This document shows positions 32,535 through 46,146 of a DNA stretch of 64,000 nucleotides, piece by piece. Below the pieces are notes generated by a model. The model did not search any database. It saw only the letters and a list, made by a program, of their open reading frames with translations, and had not been told where the DNA came from. Source of the stretch: Achromobacter animicus (lineage in GTDB: Bacteria > Pseudomonadota > Gammaproteobacteria > Burkholderiales > Burkholderiaceae_B); the NCBI RefSeq assembly GCF_902859585.1, contig NZ_CADIJM010000012.1:62001-126000 (forward strand), read 5' to 3'. The number at the start of each line of letters is the position of its first letter. The stretch's first letter is position 1. The translations under genes were made by a program, and so were the position numbers.

Positions 32535-34871
32535 TCAACCCAGCACCGGCGACAGCAACGGCTGCTTGGGCCGCACGTCCAGCGCGCGGCCCTTGCGGGC
32601 CCGCTTGCCGACGTAGACGGCCAGGTCCGCACCCGCCAGGATGTCCTCGGTCATCTTGTTGCGGTAGATGCCGGTGGCGCGCAAGCCCTTCGGGCCGATC
32701 GGCACGGTCTGGTCGAGCTTGTCCGCACCGTCCAGTCCCATCAGGATGGTGCCGCGTCCGCCGCCCGACAGCGACTTGACCTCGTCCAGGCCGAAGACCA
32801 GGAACTTGCCCTTTTGCGACAGCAGCGCCAGTTGCTGGGCGCCCGCAAACAGCGGCACCGGACGCAGCAGTTCGTCGCCCGTTTCCAGCGTGATGAACTG
32901 CTTGCCCGCGCGCTGGCGGCTGACCATGTCGGACAGCTTGGCCGCGAAGCCATAACCGCCGCGGGTTGCCAGCAGCCAGCGGCTGTCGGCCGAGGCAGCG
33001 ATCGTATGGACGATGCGCGTGCCGGATTCCAGGTCGATCATCGTGGTGACCGGCTGGCCGTCGCCACGCGCCGACGGCAGTCCGGACACCGGCACCGAGT
33101 AGACCCGCCCGTTGTCGCCGACCGCGATCAGCGTGTCGGTGGTGCGGCATTCGAAGGCGCCGTACAGGTCGTCGCCCTGCTTGAAGCCGAATTGCGAAGC
33201 GTCATGGCCGTGGCCCTGACGCGCGCGCAGCCAGCCCTTCTGCGACACGACCACGGTGACCGGCTCGTCCAGCACCTTGGTTTCCAGCACGGCGCGCTCG
33301 GCGGTTTCGATCAGGGTGCGGCGCTCGTCGCCATATTGCTTGGCGTCGGCTTCGATTTCCTTGATCAGCAGGCGCTTGAGCGTCGTGGGGTTGTCCAGCA
33401 GCTCCTGCAGCGAGATCTGCTCCTTGCGCTTGTCGGCCAGTTCCTGCTCGATCTTGAAGCCTTCCAGGCGCGCCAATTGGCGCAGGCGCATTTCCAGGAT
33501 GTCTTCGGCCTGGCGCTCGGACAGCTTGAAGCGTTCCATCAGGGCGGCGCGGGGCTCGTCGGATTCGCGGATGGTCTGGATGACCTCGTCCACGTTCAGG
33601 TAGACGACCATGCGGCCTTCCAGCACATGGATGCGGTCGATGACCTTATCCAGGCGGAAGCGCGTGCGGCGCACGACGGTGTTGGTGCGGAATGCCAGCC
33701 ACTCGACCAGGATGTCGCGCAGGCCCTTCTGGCGCGGCCGGCCGTCGGTGCCGATGCACACCAGGTTGACGCTGGCGCTGCCTTCCATGCTGGTCTGCGC
33801 CAGCAGCGTGTTGACAAACTCGTCGCGGTCCACCCGCGAAGTCTTGGGTTCGAAGACCAGACGCACCGCGGCGTCCTTGCCGGATTCGTCGCGCACGGCA
33901 TCCAGCAGGTTCAGCATCACGGCCTTGGCCTGCGTCTGCTCGGGCGTCAGGCTCTTCTTGCCCGTCTTGACCTTGGGATTGGTGATTTCCTCGATTTCTT
34001 CCAGCACCTTCTGGCCGGACGTGCCCGGGGGCAGCTCGTTGACGACCAGTTGCCACTGGCCGCGCGCCAGTTCTTCAAACTGCCAGCGCGCGCGCACCTT
34101 GAGCGAGCCGCGGCCCCCTCCGTAGATCTGCGCGATATCGGCAGCCGGGGTGATGATCTGTCCGCCGCCCGCGAAGTCCGGGCCGGGGATCATGGCGTAC
34201 AGCTCCTCGTCCGGCAACTGCGGCTGCTTGATGAGCGCCACGCAGGCCTGGGCGACTTCGCGCAGGTTGTGCGGCGGAATCTCAGTGGCCATGCCGACCG
34301 CGATGCCCGACGCGCCGTTCAGCAGCATCACGGGCAGCCGCGCCGGCAGCATCTGCGGCTCTTGCTGGCTGCCGTCGTAGTTGGGCACGAAATCGACGGT
34401 GCCCTCGTCCAGCTCGTCGAGCAGCAGCTTGGCAATGGGCGTGAGCCGCGCTTCCGTGTAACGCATGGCGGCGGCGTTATCGCCGTCGCGCGAACCGAAG
34501 TTGCCCTGGCCGTCGATCAAGGGATAGCGCAGCGAGAAGTCCTGCGCCATGCGGACCATGGCGTCGTACGCGGCCTGATCGCCATGCGGATGGTATTTAC
34601 CCAGCACGTCGCCCACGACGCGCGCGGATTTGACGGGTTTGGCGCCGGAGCCCAGCCCCATCGCCTGCATCGCAAACAGGATGCGGCGCTGAACGGGCTT
34701 CTGCCCGTCGCCCACGTCGGGCAGCGCGCGGCCGCGCACCACGGAAACCGCGTAGTCCAGATAGGCCTGTTCCGCGTAGCGCGCCAGCGTGATGGCGGCG
34801 TTGCCGTCACCGTCGCCATCGCCGCCGGGCGGGTTGGAGTCAAACAGGCCTGGTTGATTGCTGTCGGTCAT
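32535..34871 (-). CDS. parC: DNA topoisomerase IV subunit A
   Basis: ParC is the DNA-breaking subunit of topoisomerase IV, which unlinks daughter chromosomes. The 778-residue protein has the active tyrosine Tyr138 ([12 protein letters not shown]), the breakage-reunion domain and a C-terminal beta-pinwheel domain. In the quinolone-resistance region ([16 protein letters not shown]) the position equal to E. coli Ser80 is Gln99 and the Glu84 position is Asp. The N-terminus has an acidic Gly/Asp-rich lead (GGDGDGDGN). Thirty-odd bases separate it from the YcxB-like gene, so parE, that gene and parC look like one transcript. Confidence 0.97.
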   Translation of the reverse strand: MTDSNQPGLFDSNPPGGDGDGDGNAAITLARYAEQAYLDYAVSVVRGRALPDVGDGQKPVQRRILFAMQAMGLGSGAKPVKSARVVGDVLGKYHPHGDQAAYDAMVRMAQDFSLRYPLIDGQGNFGSRDGDNAAAMRYTEARLTPIAKLLLDELDEGTVDFVPNYDGSQQEPQMLPARLPVMLLNGASGIAVGMATEIPPHNLREVAQACVALIKQPQLPDEELYAMIPGPDFAGGGQIITPAADIAQIYGGGRGSLKVRARWQFEELARGQWQLVVNELPPGTSGQKVLEEIEEITNPKVKTGKKSLTPEQTQAKAVMLNLLDAVRDESGKDAAVRLVFEPKTSRVDRDEFVNTLLAQTSMEGSASVNLVCIGTDGRPRQKGLRDILVEWLAFRTNTVVRRTRFRLDKVIDRIHVLEGRMVVYLNVDEVIQTIRESDEPRAALMERFKLSERQAEDILEMRLRQLARLEGFKIEQELADKRKEQISLQELLDNPTTLKRLLIKEIEADAKQYGDERRTLIETAERAVLETKVLDEPVTVVVSQKGWLRARQGHGHDASQFGFKQGDDLYGAFECRTTDTLIAVGDNGRVYSVPVSGLPSARGDGQPVTTMIDLESGTRIVHTIAASADSRWLLATRGGYGFAAKLSDMVSRQRAGKQFITLETGDELLRPVPLFAGAQQLALLSQKGKFLVFGLDEVKSLSGGGRGTILMGLDGADKLDQTVPIGPKGLRATGIYRNKMTEDILAGADLAVYVGKRARKGRALDVRPKQPLLSPVLG

Positions 34872-34916
34872 GATGGTTTCAGGTAAACAAATTCATCGAA
34901 ACGGCGTCAATGCGCC

Positions 34917-35515
34917 TCAGGCGGACGGGGCCATGAGCTGGGTGTCGGCAACGTGCGCGCGGATCTGGGCGCGCACGGCTTGCAGCGTGGCGGCGTCCTG
35001 CCCGCGCTTGGGGATGATCACGCCCTGCAGGGTGCCGAGGATGACGTAGAGATGTTCGGGGGTTTCTTCGACCCGCCGCACGTCGGTCCACGCCATCTGC
35101 CCGGAAGCAGAGGCGGTGCTGTCGGTGACGCCGTCGGGGCCGAAATCAAGTTCGTGCCGACCCAGATACAGAGTGTCCGGCTGCTTGGCCAGCATGCGGC
35201 GCGTGTTCATCCGCACGAGTCCGGGCAGCACGTATTCGTAGGCCAGGGCCAGCAGCGCGAGGATGCCCAGCCCGACCGCTAGCCCCTGGAAATACACCGG
35301 CAGGATCGCGCCCCAATTGGGTCCCTTGCCGTCCCAGGTCTGCCAGATCAGGTACGCAAGCAGCGCGACGATCATCAGGATGCCGAAGCGCAAATGAGAC
35401 CGGTAGCGGCGGCGGCGAAGTTCCGGCCGTTTGTACACATAGGCGGCAAAATCCGCGTAGTCGTCGGCGGTCAGGTCGACGACCATGCGGGCTTGCCCGG
35501 GCGCGGACGGCGTCA

Positions 35516-35516
<1 letters not shown>
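34917..35516 (-). CDS. YcxB-like membrane protein between parE and parC
   Basis: This 199-residue protein has two predicted membrane helices (about 43-60 and 71-95) and a C-terminal YcxB-type domain (DFGPDGVTDSTASASGQMAW and EETPEHLYVILG). The function of this domain is unknown. The ATG at 35516 shares a base with the parE stop (TGATG), which points to translational coupling with topoisomerase IV. The longer frame to 35738 lies inside parE and is rejected. Confidence 0.8.
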
Positions 35517-37477
<1,961 letters not shown>

Positions 37478-37673
37478 GTTATCCCCAACATCTGTGGAAA
37501 AAAACCGACATTTTACGGATAAGCCTAGATTCTGCGCGGCTCCGGGTGGGATGCGCACGACCTGACCAGGTCCGATTTCGGTAGGATGATGACAGTCACA
37601 ACCGCCGATCCGGGCTTTGACTTCCCGGACCGCGACAGCTGCGCCGCAACATCCTACACAAAAACCTGCAAAC

Positions 37674-37721
37674 CCTGTTGTTATTAACAGTGGTATGCCT
37701 GTTGTTATTGACAGTGGTATG
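37674..37721. repeat. 24-bp tandem direct repeat upstream of trxA
   Basis: Two copies of a 24-base unit that begins CCTGTTGTTATT and ends ACAGTGGTATG lie head to tail (37674-37697 and 37698-37721) with one difference (A or G at the twelfth or thirteenth base). The second copy contains TTGACA (37708-37713), a consensus -35 box. The repeat may duplicate a promoter element or protein site of trxA. Confidence 0.75.
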
Positions 37722-37752
37722 CTTGAGTCCATTCCACAAACAAGAACAAGGC

Positions 37753-37776
37753 AAGGCGCGTTTTCACGCGCCTTTT
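37753..37776 (+). promoter_or_regulatory. Hairpin with U-run before trxA
   Basis: AAGGCGCGT (37753-37761) pairs with ACGCGCCTT (37766-37774), and TTTT follows. It resembles an intrinsic terminator but sits just 25 bases before the trxA ATG, inside the expected leader. It could be a weak attenuator or a stabilising 5' structure. Confidence 0.55.
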
Positions 37777-37800
37777 GCTGCCGAACCGAGAATCACCATC

Positions 37801-38127
37801 ATGAGCGACCAAATCAAGAACGTCAGTGACGCCAGCTTCGATGCCGATGTGTTGAAATCCGGCCAGCCGGTGCTGGTGGACTACTGGGCTGCCTGGTGTG
37901 GCCCCTGCAAGATGATCGCCCCGATCCTGGAAGAAGTCGCCACCGAATACGCTGGCCGTCTGACGATCGCCAAGCTGAACGTGGACGAGAACCAGGGCAC
38001 CGCCACCAAGTACGGCATCCGCGGCATTCCGACCCTTATGCTCTTTAAAGACGGCCAGGCTGCCGCCACCAAAGTTGGCGCGCTGTCGAAGTCGCAACTC
38101 ACCGCATTCCTGGACGGCGCGTTGTAA
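37801..38127 (+). CDS. trxA: Thioredoxin 1
   Basis: TrxA is the cytoplasmic dithiol reductant for ribonucleotide reductase and other enzymes. The 108-residue protein has the active site WCGPC (Cys33 and Cys36) and the cis-proline motif [14 protein letters not shown] chose the ATG at 37801 ([13 protein letters not shown]); the frame runs 41 codons upstream through the tandem repeat and is rejected. It is followed by rho 116 bases downstream, the common trxA-rho order. Confidence 0.97.
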   Translation: MSDQIKNVSDASFDADVLKSGQPVLVDYWAAWCGPCKMIAPILEEVATEYAGRLTIAKLNVDENQGTATKYGIRGIPTLMLFKDGQAAATKVGALSKSQLTAFLDGAL

Positions 38128-38243
38128 ATCGCGTGCTGTAAACGAGGGCGCCGCCGCATAGGCGGCGCTCATTCAGTACCGCGCGAGCCCGTCCGTGGCA
38201 CGCCGCCAGACCCTCCTTTACTTTTCCCCCAACACTCACCGCG

Positions 38244-39503
38244 ATGCACCTCAACGAACTGAAGGCGCTGCACGTCTCGCAGCTGCTCGAAATGGCCGCT
38301 GGCCTGGAAATCGAGAACGCCAACCGCCTGCGCAAGCAGGAACTGATGTTCGCCATCATGAAGCGGCGCGCCAAGCAGGGCGAGCAGATCTTCGGCGACG
38401 GCGTTCTTGAAGTCCTGCCCGACGGCTTTGGTTTCCTGCGTTCGCCGGAAACCTCGTATCTGGCCAGCACCGACGACATCTATATTTCTCCGTCGCAGAT
38501 CCGCCGTTTCAATCTGCACACCGGCGATTCCATCGAAGGCGAAGTGCGCACCCCCAAGGATGGCGAGCGCTACTTTGCCCTGGTGAAGGTGGACAAGGTC
38601 AACGGCGTGGCCCCTGAGGCGATCAAGCATCGCATCATGTTCGAGAACCTGACGCCGCTGCATCCGAACCGCGTCATCCGCCTGGAACGCGACATCAAGA
38701 GCGAGGAAAACCTCACCGGCCGGATCCTCGACGTCTTCGCCCCCATCGGCATGGGCCAGCGCGGCCTGATCGTCGCCAGCCCGAAGTCCGGCAAGACGGT
38801 GATGATGCAGCACATCGCGCATGCCATCACCACCAACTATCCCGACGCGGTCATGATCGTCCTGCTGGTCGACGAACGCCCGGAAGAAGTGACCGAAATG
38901 CAGCGCACCGTGCGCGGTGAAGTGGTGGCGTCGACCTTCGACGAGCCCGCCACGCGTCACGTGCAAGTGGCCGAAATGGTCATCGAAAAGGCCAAGCGCC
39001 TGGTCGAAATGAAGAAGGACGTCGTGATCCTGCTGGACTCGATCACCCGTCTGGCCCGCGCCTACAACACCGTCGTGCCGGCTTCCGGCAAGGTGCTGAC
39101 CGGCGGTGTGGACGCCAACGCCCTGCAACGCCCCAAGCGTTTCTTCGGCGCGGCGCGCAACCTGGAAGAAGGCGGCTCGCTGACCATCCTGGGCACCGCG
39201 CTGATCGAAACCGGCAGCCGCATGGATGAAGTCATCTATGAAGAATTCAAGGGCACCGGCAACTCCGAAGTCCACCTCGAGCGCCGCCTCGCAGAAAAGC
39301 GCGTCTACCCGTCCATCAACCTGAACAAGTCGGGCACCCGCCGCGAAGAGCTGCTGATCGCCCCGGACCTGCTGCAGAAGGTGTGGGTGCTGCGCAAGTT
39401 CATCCACGACATGGACGAAGTCCAGTCCATGGAATTCATCCTGGACAAGATGCGCGCCACCAAGACCAACGCCGAATTCTTCGACATGATGAAGAAGAAG
39501 TAA
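38244..39503 (+). CDS. rho: Transcription termination factor Rho
   Basis: Rho is the hexameric RNA helicase that ends transcription and enforces polarity. The 419-residue protein shows the N-terminal Rho domain, the RNA-binding cold-shock-like fold ([20 protein letters not shown], residues 51-70) and the ATPase P-loop SPKSGKT (179-185), with the secondary RNA-binding Q-loop and R-loop region later. Length and order are normal. A strong terminator follows. Confidence 0.98.
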   Translation: MHLNELKALHVSQLLEMAAGLEIENANRLRKQELMFAIMKRRAKQGEQIFGDGVLEVLPDGFGFLRSPETSYLASTDDIYISPSQIRRFNLHTGDSIEGEVRTPKDGERYFALVKVDKVNGVAPEAIKHRIMFENLTPLHPNRVIRLERDIKSEENLTGRILDVFAPIGMGQRGLIVASPKSGKTVMMQHIAHAITTNYPDAVMIVLLVDERPEEVTEMQRTVRGEVVASTFDEPATRHVQVAEMVIEKAKRLVEMKKDVVILLDSITRLARAYNTVVPASGKVLTGGVDANALQRPKRFFGAARNLEEGGSLTILGTALIETGSRMDEVIYEEFKGTGNSEVHLERRLAEKRVYPSINLNKSGTRREELLIAPDLLQKVWVLRKFIHDMDEVQSMEFILDKMRATKTNAEFFDMMKKK

Positions 39504-39523
39504 GCGGAACGTCCGCGCCAAAG

Positions 39524-39553
39524 AAAGCCGCCCTTGCCAAGGGCGGCTTTTTT
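39524..39553 (+). terminator. Intrinsic terminator after rho (bidirectional)
   Basis: AAAGCCGCCCTT (39524-39535) pairs with AAGGGCGGCTTT (39539-39550) around a three-base loop, with TTT following. The A-run on the left also makes it work for the converging yhdP transcript. Confidence 0.9.
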
Positions 39554-39566
39554 CATGGGCGGCGGT

Positions 39567-42500
39567 TCAATGTTCGATGAATTCCGGCATCCGGCGCGGC
39601 GTGGCATTCGCGGGGCGCGGCGTCTGCTTGGCCGGTTCCTTGCCGGCTTCGATTGGCTCGATGCTGGGATCGTCCCAGCTGCCTGTGACGGCGTATTCCA
39701 TGGTCATTGCGCGGGCGAGCGGCTGCTTGAGCAGCCATTGCGTGACAAAAGCGCCCAGGCCGATCAGCGGATTGACCGCCAGTGCGGTGACCATCGCCGC
39801 GCCGCTGGCGTCCAGATTCGGAATCACCACCGCTTTCATGTCCCAGCGTTCCTTGACGAGGTTCACGCCTCCGGCCAGGACGATGGCCGCGACCGGCCCG
39901 TTGATCTTGTAGCCTTCGGTGGTCAGCATGCCGTCAGCCACCTTCACGTTCCCGCGAATGGTGTCGAACGGAAAGCCGTCGCGCAGCAGGTTGGTGGGAT
40001 TGACGTCCAGCCGTGCCAACCGCTGCAGCGATTGCAGCGACAGCAACTCCAAGAGGCGCGCGGTGCGGGAATTCACGTGCATGAAGCGGCCGTTGTCCAG
40101 GCTGACGACCACGTCCCCCACCACGTCGGCAATGTTGTGTGTCCACGGCAGATTGCGCCAGGTCGCCTTGCCCTGGATCGTTCCCTTGCCGTTGGACACC
40201 ACGTTCTCGAAGCCGATCCGGCCCATGAAGTCACCGACGTTTTCCAGCTTCAGCAACGCGTCGACGGTCAGGCCGCGGTTCGGACCTTCCAGCCCCCAAC
40301 TCCCCGTGGCGTTCAGGGCCGCCGAATCGTTGGTGATGGACAGCTTGTCCAGCCGCCACTGCCGTCCGCGTTCCAGATTGGTGCCCGTGACCTGAAGCGC
40401 CCCCAGGTTCTTGCCGTACAGCATGAACTGGTTGGCTTGCAGGTCGATGGCGGGGATGTCGGACAGATCGTTGCCGGACGCCAGCGCCTTGTCGGCCTGG
40501 TTGGCGTCGCCCTCGCCCGCGATCGACAGATGTTTCAGGCGAGCGGTGATCTGGCCGGCGATGGCGCCCTGCGCCTCACGCCACTCCAGCGTGCCCGCCG
40601 CCTGCCGCGATTCCAGTTCGACGCGCCAGCGCGCCGGCGCGGGACGCGTGGCGTACAGCGTCAGGTCATTGAAGGTGAAACCGCTGGCGTGCAGCACGCC
40701 GGCCGCCAGGCTGATGCGCTCGGGCTGCGGCAGGATGGGCTTGGCGGGCGGCCTGCCCTTGACGGGCGGCTCGTCGAATCCGTCCGAAACCTTTTCCCAG
40801 CCGTCCATGTCCAGCTCGGGCAGGCTGGCGTTCAGGCTCAGCCCGCGTTCCGGCAGGCTGGCTGGCCGCCCGACGCCCAGCGCCCCGCGCGAAAAATACG
40901 ACGACGAGCCATCGGCCGGGTCCCGCTCGAACAACGCATTCACGTTGTCGCCCAGGCTGGCCGTGAGCCAGCGCCGGTCGCGCGCGCCGCGGTCCTGTGC
41001 CGGCGACCATTGCAGCTTCAACAGCTGCGCGGACTTGGCGGGCTTGCCGGCCGGCGCGGGCATGTCGATCGCCATGCCGACCAGGTCGGACTCGGCCGAG
41101 ATGTCGATCGCACCGCCCTTCAGGTAGATCAGCCGGCCCTTGTACGCCGCACGGCCGGTAAAGCGCGACATCGACGGCGCGCGGCTCAACTGCGACAGGC
41201 CGGGCCCCGATAGCGTGCCGTCAAAACGCAGCGCGTCCGTGCCTTGCGCCAGCGTGCCGTAGATGTTGACGGGGCCGCCCAGGAACTGCGCGCGGATGCC
41301 CTTGGTCTGCACGCCTTTTTCCGAGAATTCCAGATCACCGTGGATCTGGCTGAGCACCGGGATCTCGGGCATGAAGCTGAACGAATTGTCCGAGAACTTG
41401 ATGCGCCCCACCACTTGTGTGTCATCGGTGTTGAGCAGCGGCACGGTCAGATCGAGCGGCATGCGCCAGTCGCCGGTGCCGTGGGCCTCGTCCAGCGCCC
41501 CGTCCAGCAGCTCGCCCAGCGGAGAATTCGCCGCCAGCGCCAGGTACGCCGCCACCGGCCCGGAGGTGTCGCCGGTGACGCGAAGCTGCGAGTCGTGCTC
41601 CATGTTCGGAATGGCGGCTTTCACCTTGCCCAGCGTGACGGTATGTCCCTGCCCGGTATGGGCCACAGCGCCGCCGGCGCTATCCAGCGCGAGGCTCACC
41701 TTGTCGATGCGAAAACTGCCCGACAGGTTTTCCAGCATCGGCCAGCCCTTGTGGTGTTTGCGCGCCGGCGCGTAATCGACCTTGGCGCCGGAATAGTTGC
41801 CGGCGATGACGAACTCGCCGGTCGAGCCCGGTGCGCCATACGGAAAGTCGTCCAGATCGCCCTTGAGCGTGATGGCCGCCGAATGCATCTGCCCGGCGGG
41901 CAGGCCGGTCGCCAGCCATTCGCGGGCGTCCGCATTCACTTCGAGCGGCAGATACCGGTGAATGGCCGACATCGACCCGCGGACCATCGTGCCGCGCACG
42001 TCGACGCTGCCCGCCGCGGTCTTGCCTTCGGGCCGCCATTGGCCTTGCAGACGTGCTTCCAGGTCTTCATTGGCAAGGCGCAACTGCGCCACGTCCACGA
42101 ACCAATGCGCCGGATCCGGCCCCTTGACCTGGGCATCGAGCTCCAGGTCGTCGGCCCGTAGCGTCGGCGTCTCGAAGACGCCGGGCAGCGTCACGCGCAG
42201 CTGATGCACCGCGCCCTTGACGGCCACGTCAGGCGCGCCCTTGCTGCGCCCCAGCGGCACGCCTTCGATCTTCACGTAATCGCCAGGCCACACGGAAAAG
42301 CGCAACTGCCCCGAGCCGCTCTGGACAGCGGGGCCGTCCGGCGCCGAAATCCAGGACACGCCGCGCACGGCGACATCGCTGGTCAGTTCGGTGAACTTGC
42401 CATGATCCAATTGCCACCACGCCCGAGCCGCCAGCCGGCCGGCGACTGCGGGCACGTCGATCCACGGCGCCCAGGCCTGCGGCTCCACGTCGTCGGCCTG

Positions 42501-43217
42501 CGCAAAAATCTGGCCGCTCCAGTTGGCGGGCTTTTTGGCGTCGACGCCAAACAGTCCACGGTTGAATTCCCCGCGCAGTTCCAGCTTATGCGCCAGCGCG
42601 GGCCCTGCGGAGGCCTGCAGCACGAACCGGTGCGACAGGCTGCCATTGCGCACCAGGAAGTCGACGCCTTCCAGTGTCAGTTCCGGCGCCTGGCGCAATT
42701 CGTCCTGCCAGCGCAGCGTGGCGTCGCTGACCAGCAGCTCGCGCTGCGCCGCCAGCCATCGCAGGCCCGGATGATTGAGATCGGAGGCATGGTCGCTCGC
42801 ATTCAGGTCGATGTCCTGACCGGCGACCCACAGATGATTGGACGCGTCCCGCCGCAGCGTGAGTTCCGGCTTTTCCAGCCGCAGCCGCACCAGCGTGGGC
42901 GACAGCGACAGCAGGCTGCGCCATGCCACGACCGCGGACACGGACGGCAGGCTCAATACCGGATCGGCCTCGTCGTCGTAGACCTGGACGGCAGCGAGAT
43001 CGAGCCTGGGATTGAGCCCTTGCCAGTTCGCCTTGATCGCGCCGATCGTAACGCGGGCGCCCAACGCCTGGCTGGCGTAGGCTTCGATCTGAGGGCGCCA
43101 CTGATCCACCCGCGGGAGGACCCAGTAGCGCACGCCCAGAAACCCGATGGCGACGACGCCATAGACGGTCAGCGCGGCCCAGAACAGGCTGCGGAGCACT
43201 TTTTTTGGAACAGACAC
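39567..43217 (-). CDS. yhdP: YhdP-family AsmA-like envelope protein
   Basis: This 1216-residue protein has an N-terminal membrane anchor ([20 protein letters not shown]) and a very long periplasmic beta-repeat body, as in YhdP/AsmA-like proteins that help carry phospholipids between inner and outer membranes. The family-typical opening ([20 protein letters not shown] and [20 protein letters not shown]) and the C-terminal AsmA-like region ([18 protein letters not shown]) are visible. It begins with GTG at 43217. It diverges from glnE with about 85 bases between. Confidence 0.93.
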   Translation of the reverse strand: MSVPKKVLRSLFWAALTVYGVVAIGFLGVRYWVLPRVDQWRPQIEAYASQALGARVTIGAIKANWQGLNPRLDLAAVQVYDDEADPVLSLPSVSAVVAWRSLLSLSPTLVRLRLEKPELTLRRDASNHLWVAGQDIDLNASDHASDLNHPGLRWLAAQRELLVSDATLRWQDELRQAPELTLEGVDFLVRNGSLSHRFVLQASAGPALAHKLELRGEFNRGLFGVDAKKPANWSGQIFAQADDVEPQAWAPWIDVPAVAGRLAARAWWQLDHGKFTELTSDVAVRGVSWISAPDGPAVQSGSGQLRFSVWPGDYVKIEGVPLGRSKGAPDVAVKGAVHQLRVTLPGVFETPTLRADDLELDAQVKGPDPAHWFVDVAQLRLANEDLEARLQGQWRPEGKTAAGSVDVRGTMVRGSMSAIHRYLPLEVNADAREWLATGLPAGQMHSAAITLKGDLDDFPYGAPGSTGEFVIAGNYSGAKVDYAPARKHHKGWPMLENLSGSFRIDKVSLALDSAGGAVAHTGQGHTVTLGKVKAAIPNMEHDSQLRVTGDTSGPVAAYLALAANSPLGELLDGALDEAHGTGDWRMPLDLTVPLLNTDDTQVVGRIKFSDNSFSFMPEIPVLSQIHGDLEFSEKGVQTKGIRAQFLGGPVNIYGTLAQGTDALRFDGTLSGPGLSQLSRAPSMSRFTGRAAYKGRLIYLKGGAIDISAESDLVGMAIDMPAPAGKPAKSAQLLKLQWSPAQDRGARDRRWLTASLGDNVNALFERDPADGSSSYFSRGALGVGRPASLPERGLSLNASLPELDMDGWEKVSDGFDEPPVKGRPPAKPILPQPERISLAAGVLHASGFTFNDLTLYATRPAPARWRVELESRQAAGTLEWREAQGAIAGQITARLKHLSIAGEGDANQADKALASGNDLSDIPAIDLQANQFMLYGKNLGALQVTGTNLERGRQWRLDKLSITNDSAALNATGSWGLEGPNRGLTVDALLKLENVGDFMGRIGFENVVSNGKGTIQGKATWRNLPWTHNIADVVGDVVVSLDNGRFMHVNSRTARLLELLSLQSLQRLARLDVNPTNLLRDGFPFDTIRGNVKVADGMLTTEGYKINGPVAAIVLAGGVNLVKERWDMKAVVIPNLDASGAAMVTALAVNPLIGLGAFVTQWLLKQPLARAMTMEYAVTGSWDDPSIEPIEAGKEPAKQTPRPANATPRRMPEFIEH

Positions 43218-43302
43218 GGATCAGTGGGCAGGAGGAGATGTCTTGCAGTATCGTCCCCACTTATACCTGAAACACGTCCATCCGTCTGCCGCCCTTTGCA
43301 CC

Positions 43303-46098
43303 ATGTCGAAACCATCCTTGATCGCTCCCGCCCTCGCCTGGTCCGGCCATCTGCGCCGCCGCCTGGACGCCCACCCGGACCTGGCCGCCTGGTTGGACGA
43401 GGCCGTGAAACACCCGGTGACACCCGACCTGATGGCGCAATGGCAGAACGAACTGGCCGGCCCCGCCTCGGCCGCCTCCGCCGCCTTGCCGGTGGACGTC
43501 TGCCGCATGGTGCTGCGAAAGCTGCGCGAACGCGTCTTCAGCGTGCTGATCGTGCGCGACCTGACCGGGCAAGCGCCGCTTGAAGAGGTGGTGGGCGCCA
43601 TGACCACGCTGGCGGACATGGCAGTGGCTGCCGCCTACCGCAGCGTGGCGGCGGAACTGTCGGCCGTGCACGGCATGCCGCGCGACCCGGCCACCGGCAA
43701 ACCGCAGGAGATGCTGATCGTCGGCATGGGCAAGCTCGGCGGCTGCGAGCTGAACGTCTCGTCCGACATCGACCTCATCATGCTGTACGGCGAAGAAGGC
43801 GAAACCGACGGCCCGCGCCGCATCAGCCATCACGAGTTCTACGGGCGCCTGACCCGCCGCATGATGCCGGTACTGTCCGAGGTGGACGCCAACGGCCAGG
43901 TGTTCCGCACCGACCTGCGCCTGCGCCCGGACGGCGACGCCGGTCCGCTGGCCTGGAGCCTGGATGCCCTGGAGCACTACCTGATCGGCCAGGGCCGCGA
44001 ATGGGAGCGCTATGCCTGGCTGAAAGCGCGGCTGATGCCCGCGCAGGCGTTCGAAGACAGCGACAGCGCCGCGCAGGCCCGGCAACTGGAAAGCCTGCGC
44101 GTGCCCTTCGTCTACCGCAAGTATTTCGATTTTGACGCGCTGGCCGCGCTGCGCGCGCTGCGCGAGCGCATCCGCCAGGACTGGCAGCGCCGCGCGTCGG
44201 CGCGCAATGGCATCGACAGCGCCAACAACATCAAGCTGGGCGACGGCGGCATCCGCGAGATCGAGTTCGTGGTGCAGCTTGCGCAATTGATTCGCGGCGG
44301 CCGCATGCCGGCGCTGCAAAAGCGGGGGCTGCTCGAAGCGCTGCATGCCGAGTGCGTGGCGGGTCTGATCCCCGAGGACGATGCCCGCCGGCTGGAAGAG
44401 GCCTATCGTTTCCTGCGCCGCACCGAGCATGCGCTGCAGTATCGCGAAGACGAGCAGACCCACCTCTTGCCCGGCGACCCCGACCTGCGCGCCGCCCTGG
44501 CCGCGGCGCTGGGGATGACCGCCGAAGACTTTGAAAACACCTTGGCGGCACACCGCGAGTTCGTGTCGCAGACCTTCCGCAACGTCTTCCGCATGGTCGG
44601 CATGGGCGAGGAAGAAGCTGCACCCGCCACCGCCCCGGACGCCACCGCAGACGCCACGCCGTCCAGCCAGCCCGAGCCTGACAGCGAATGCGAACTGAGC
44701 GAGCAGATCCGCCAGGCGTTCGGCAACGATGCAGACGATCTGCTGCGCCGCGCCGAGACGCTATCGGGCAGCCATCGCGTGCGCAGCCTGCCGGAAAGCA
44801 GCCGCCGCCGTATGGAGGTCCTGCTGCCGGCCGCCCTGCGCGCGGCGCTGCAGACGCCGGCGCCACATGAAGCGGCGGTGCGCCTGTTCGACCTGATCGA
44901 AAAGATTGCGCAACGCAGCGCGTACCTTGCCTTGCTCGCCGAATACCCGGACACGCTGGCGCGCGTGGCGCGCATGGTGGCCGCCAGTCCGTGGGCCGCG
45001 CAGTACCTGACGCAGCATCCGCTGCTGCTCGACAGCCTGATCGACTGGCGCACGCTCTTCGAGCCGCTAGACTTCGGCCAGATTGCCCGGCAGCTCACCG
45101 CAGATATGGACGCCTGCCGCCTGCCGGACGGCGATCCGGACGTCGAACGCCAGATGAACCTGATGCGCGACGTGCAGCGCCAGGCCAGCTTCCAATTGCT
45201 GGCGCAGGATCTGGAGGGCGAGCTCACCGTCGAAAAGCTGGCCGACCAGTTGTCCGCGCTGGCCGACCTGCTGCTTACCGAAACCATCCGTCGCGCCTGG
45301 CCGCTCGTGAACAAGGTCCCGGGCGCCGAGCCGCACTTTGCCGTCATCGCGTACGGCAAGCTGGGCGGCAAGGAACTGGGCTATGCGTCCGATCTTGACC
45401 TGGTGTTCCTGTTCGACGACCCGCGCGACGACGCGGCGGAGGTCTACGCCAAGCTGGGCCGGCGCATGTCGTCCTGGCTGTCGACCATGACGTCCTCGGG
45501 CCGGTTGTACGAAACCGACCTGCGCCTGCGGCCCGACGGCGACGCGGGGCTGCTGGCGGTCTCGCTGGAGGCCTTCGAGCAATACCAGCACAAGCACGCC
45601 TGGGCGTGGGAACACCAGGCGCTGACCCGGGCGCGTTTCGCGGCGGGCGACGCCAACCTGGGCGAGCGCTTTGAGAAGATCCGCGAGGACATCCTGGTGG
45701 CGCCGCGCGACACGGCCGCGTTGCGCAACGAGGTGCTGGCGATGCGCGAAAAGATCAATGCCGGCCATCCCAACACCACCGACCGCTTCGATCTGAAGCA
45801 CGATCGCGGCGGCATGGTCGACGTGGAATTCGTGACGCAGTACCTGGTGCTGTGCCACGCGGGCACGCATCCGGTGCTGGTGCGCAACCTGGGCAACATC
45901 GCGCTATTGCGCCTGGCCGGCGAAGCCGGGCTGATCCCGCCGGACCTGGCGGCGCGGTCGGGCGACGCCTACCGCACGCTTCGGCGCGTCCAGCACCAAT
46001 TGCGTCTTCAGGGCGTGGAAAAGGCCCGCGTGGCGCCCGACCAGTTGCAGTCAGAACGGGCCGCGGTCCGCGAGCTCTGGACGACGGTGCTAGGCTGA
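43303..46098 (+). CDS. glnE: Glutamine synthetase adenylyl-transferase/adenylyl-removing enzyme
   Basis: GlnE attaches and removes AMP on glutamine synthetase in response to nitrogen status, reading PII. The 931-residue protein has two nucleotidyltransferase domains: [20 protein letters not shown] at about 142-160 (removal) and [20 protein letters not shown] near residue 690 (addition), joined by a PII-binding linker. I chose the ATG at 43303 ([13 protein letters not shown]); the frame extends 20 codons upstream without a ribosome site. It is 931 residues, normal for the family. Confidence 0.96.
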   Translation: MSKPSLIAPALAWSGHLRRRLDAHPDLAAWLDEAVKHPVTPDLMAQWQNELAGPASAASAALPVDVCRMVLRKLRERVFSVLIVRDLTGQAPLEEVVGAMTTLADMAVAAAYRSVAAELSAVHGMPRDPATGKPQEMLIVGMGKLGGCELNVSSDIDLIMLYGEEGETDGPRRISHHEFYGRLTRRMMPVLSEVDANGQVFRTDLRLRPDGDAGPLAWSLDALEHYLIGQGREWERYAWLKARLMPAQAFEDSDSAAQARQLESLRVPFVYRKYFDFDALAALRALRERIRQDWQRRASARNGIDSANNIKLGDGGIREIEFVVQLAQLIRGGRMPALQKRGLLEALHAECVAGLIPEDDARRLEEAYRFLRRTEHALQYREDEQTHLLPGDPDLRAALAAALGMTAEDFENTLAAHREFVSQTFRNVFRMVGMGEEEAAPATAPDATADATPSSQPEPDSECELSEQIRQAFGNDADDLLRRAETLSGSHRVRSLPESSRRRMEVLLPAALRAALQTPAPHEAAVRLFDLIEKIAQRSAYLALLAEYPDTLARVARMVAASPWAAQYLTQHPLLLDSLIDWRTLFEPLDFGQIARQLTADMDACRLPDGDPDVERQMNLMRDVQRQASFQLLAQDLEGELTVEKLADQLSALADLLLTETIRRAWPLVNKVPGAEPHFAVIAYGKLGGKELGYASDLDLVFLFDDPRDDAAEVYAKLGRRMSSWLSTMTSSGRLYETDLRLRPDGDAGLLAVSLEAFEQYQHKHAWAWEHQALTRARFAAGDANLGERFEKIREDILVAPRDTAALRNEVLAMREKINAGHPNTTDRFDLKHDRGGMVDVEFVTQYLVLCHAGTHPVLVRNLGNIALLRLAGEAGLIPPDLAARSGDAYRTLRRVQHQLRLQGVEKARVAPDQLQSERAAVRELWTTVLG

Positions 46099-46146
46099 TG
46101 GCAACTCGTCGTAAAATAAGGGTTTTTCCGCTTTTGCCTGACCGCC

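Larger units (their letters stand above)
37478..37800. other. 323-base divergent gap between parE and trxA
   Basis: No gene is supported here. The parE side has inverted DnaA-box-like sequences, TTATCCCCA (37479-37487) and TTTTCCACA on the other strand (complement of 37493-37501). The trxA side has a 24-bp tandem duplication and a hairpin, both listed separately. The middle (about 37525-37670) is ordinary GC-rich sequence in which I see nothing clear. Confidence 0.5.

Noticed and set aside
32364-34886. 840-codon open frame antisense to parC
   Set aside because: Complements the coding strand of topoisomerase IV; no family motif and no ribosome site.
39534-41213. 559-codon open frame antisense to yhdP
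   Set aside because: Antisense shadow of a conserved envelope protein.
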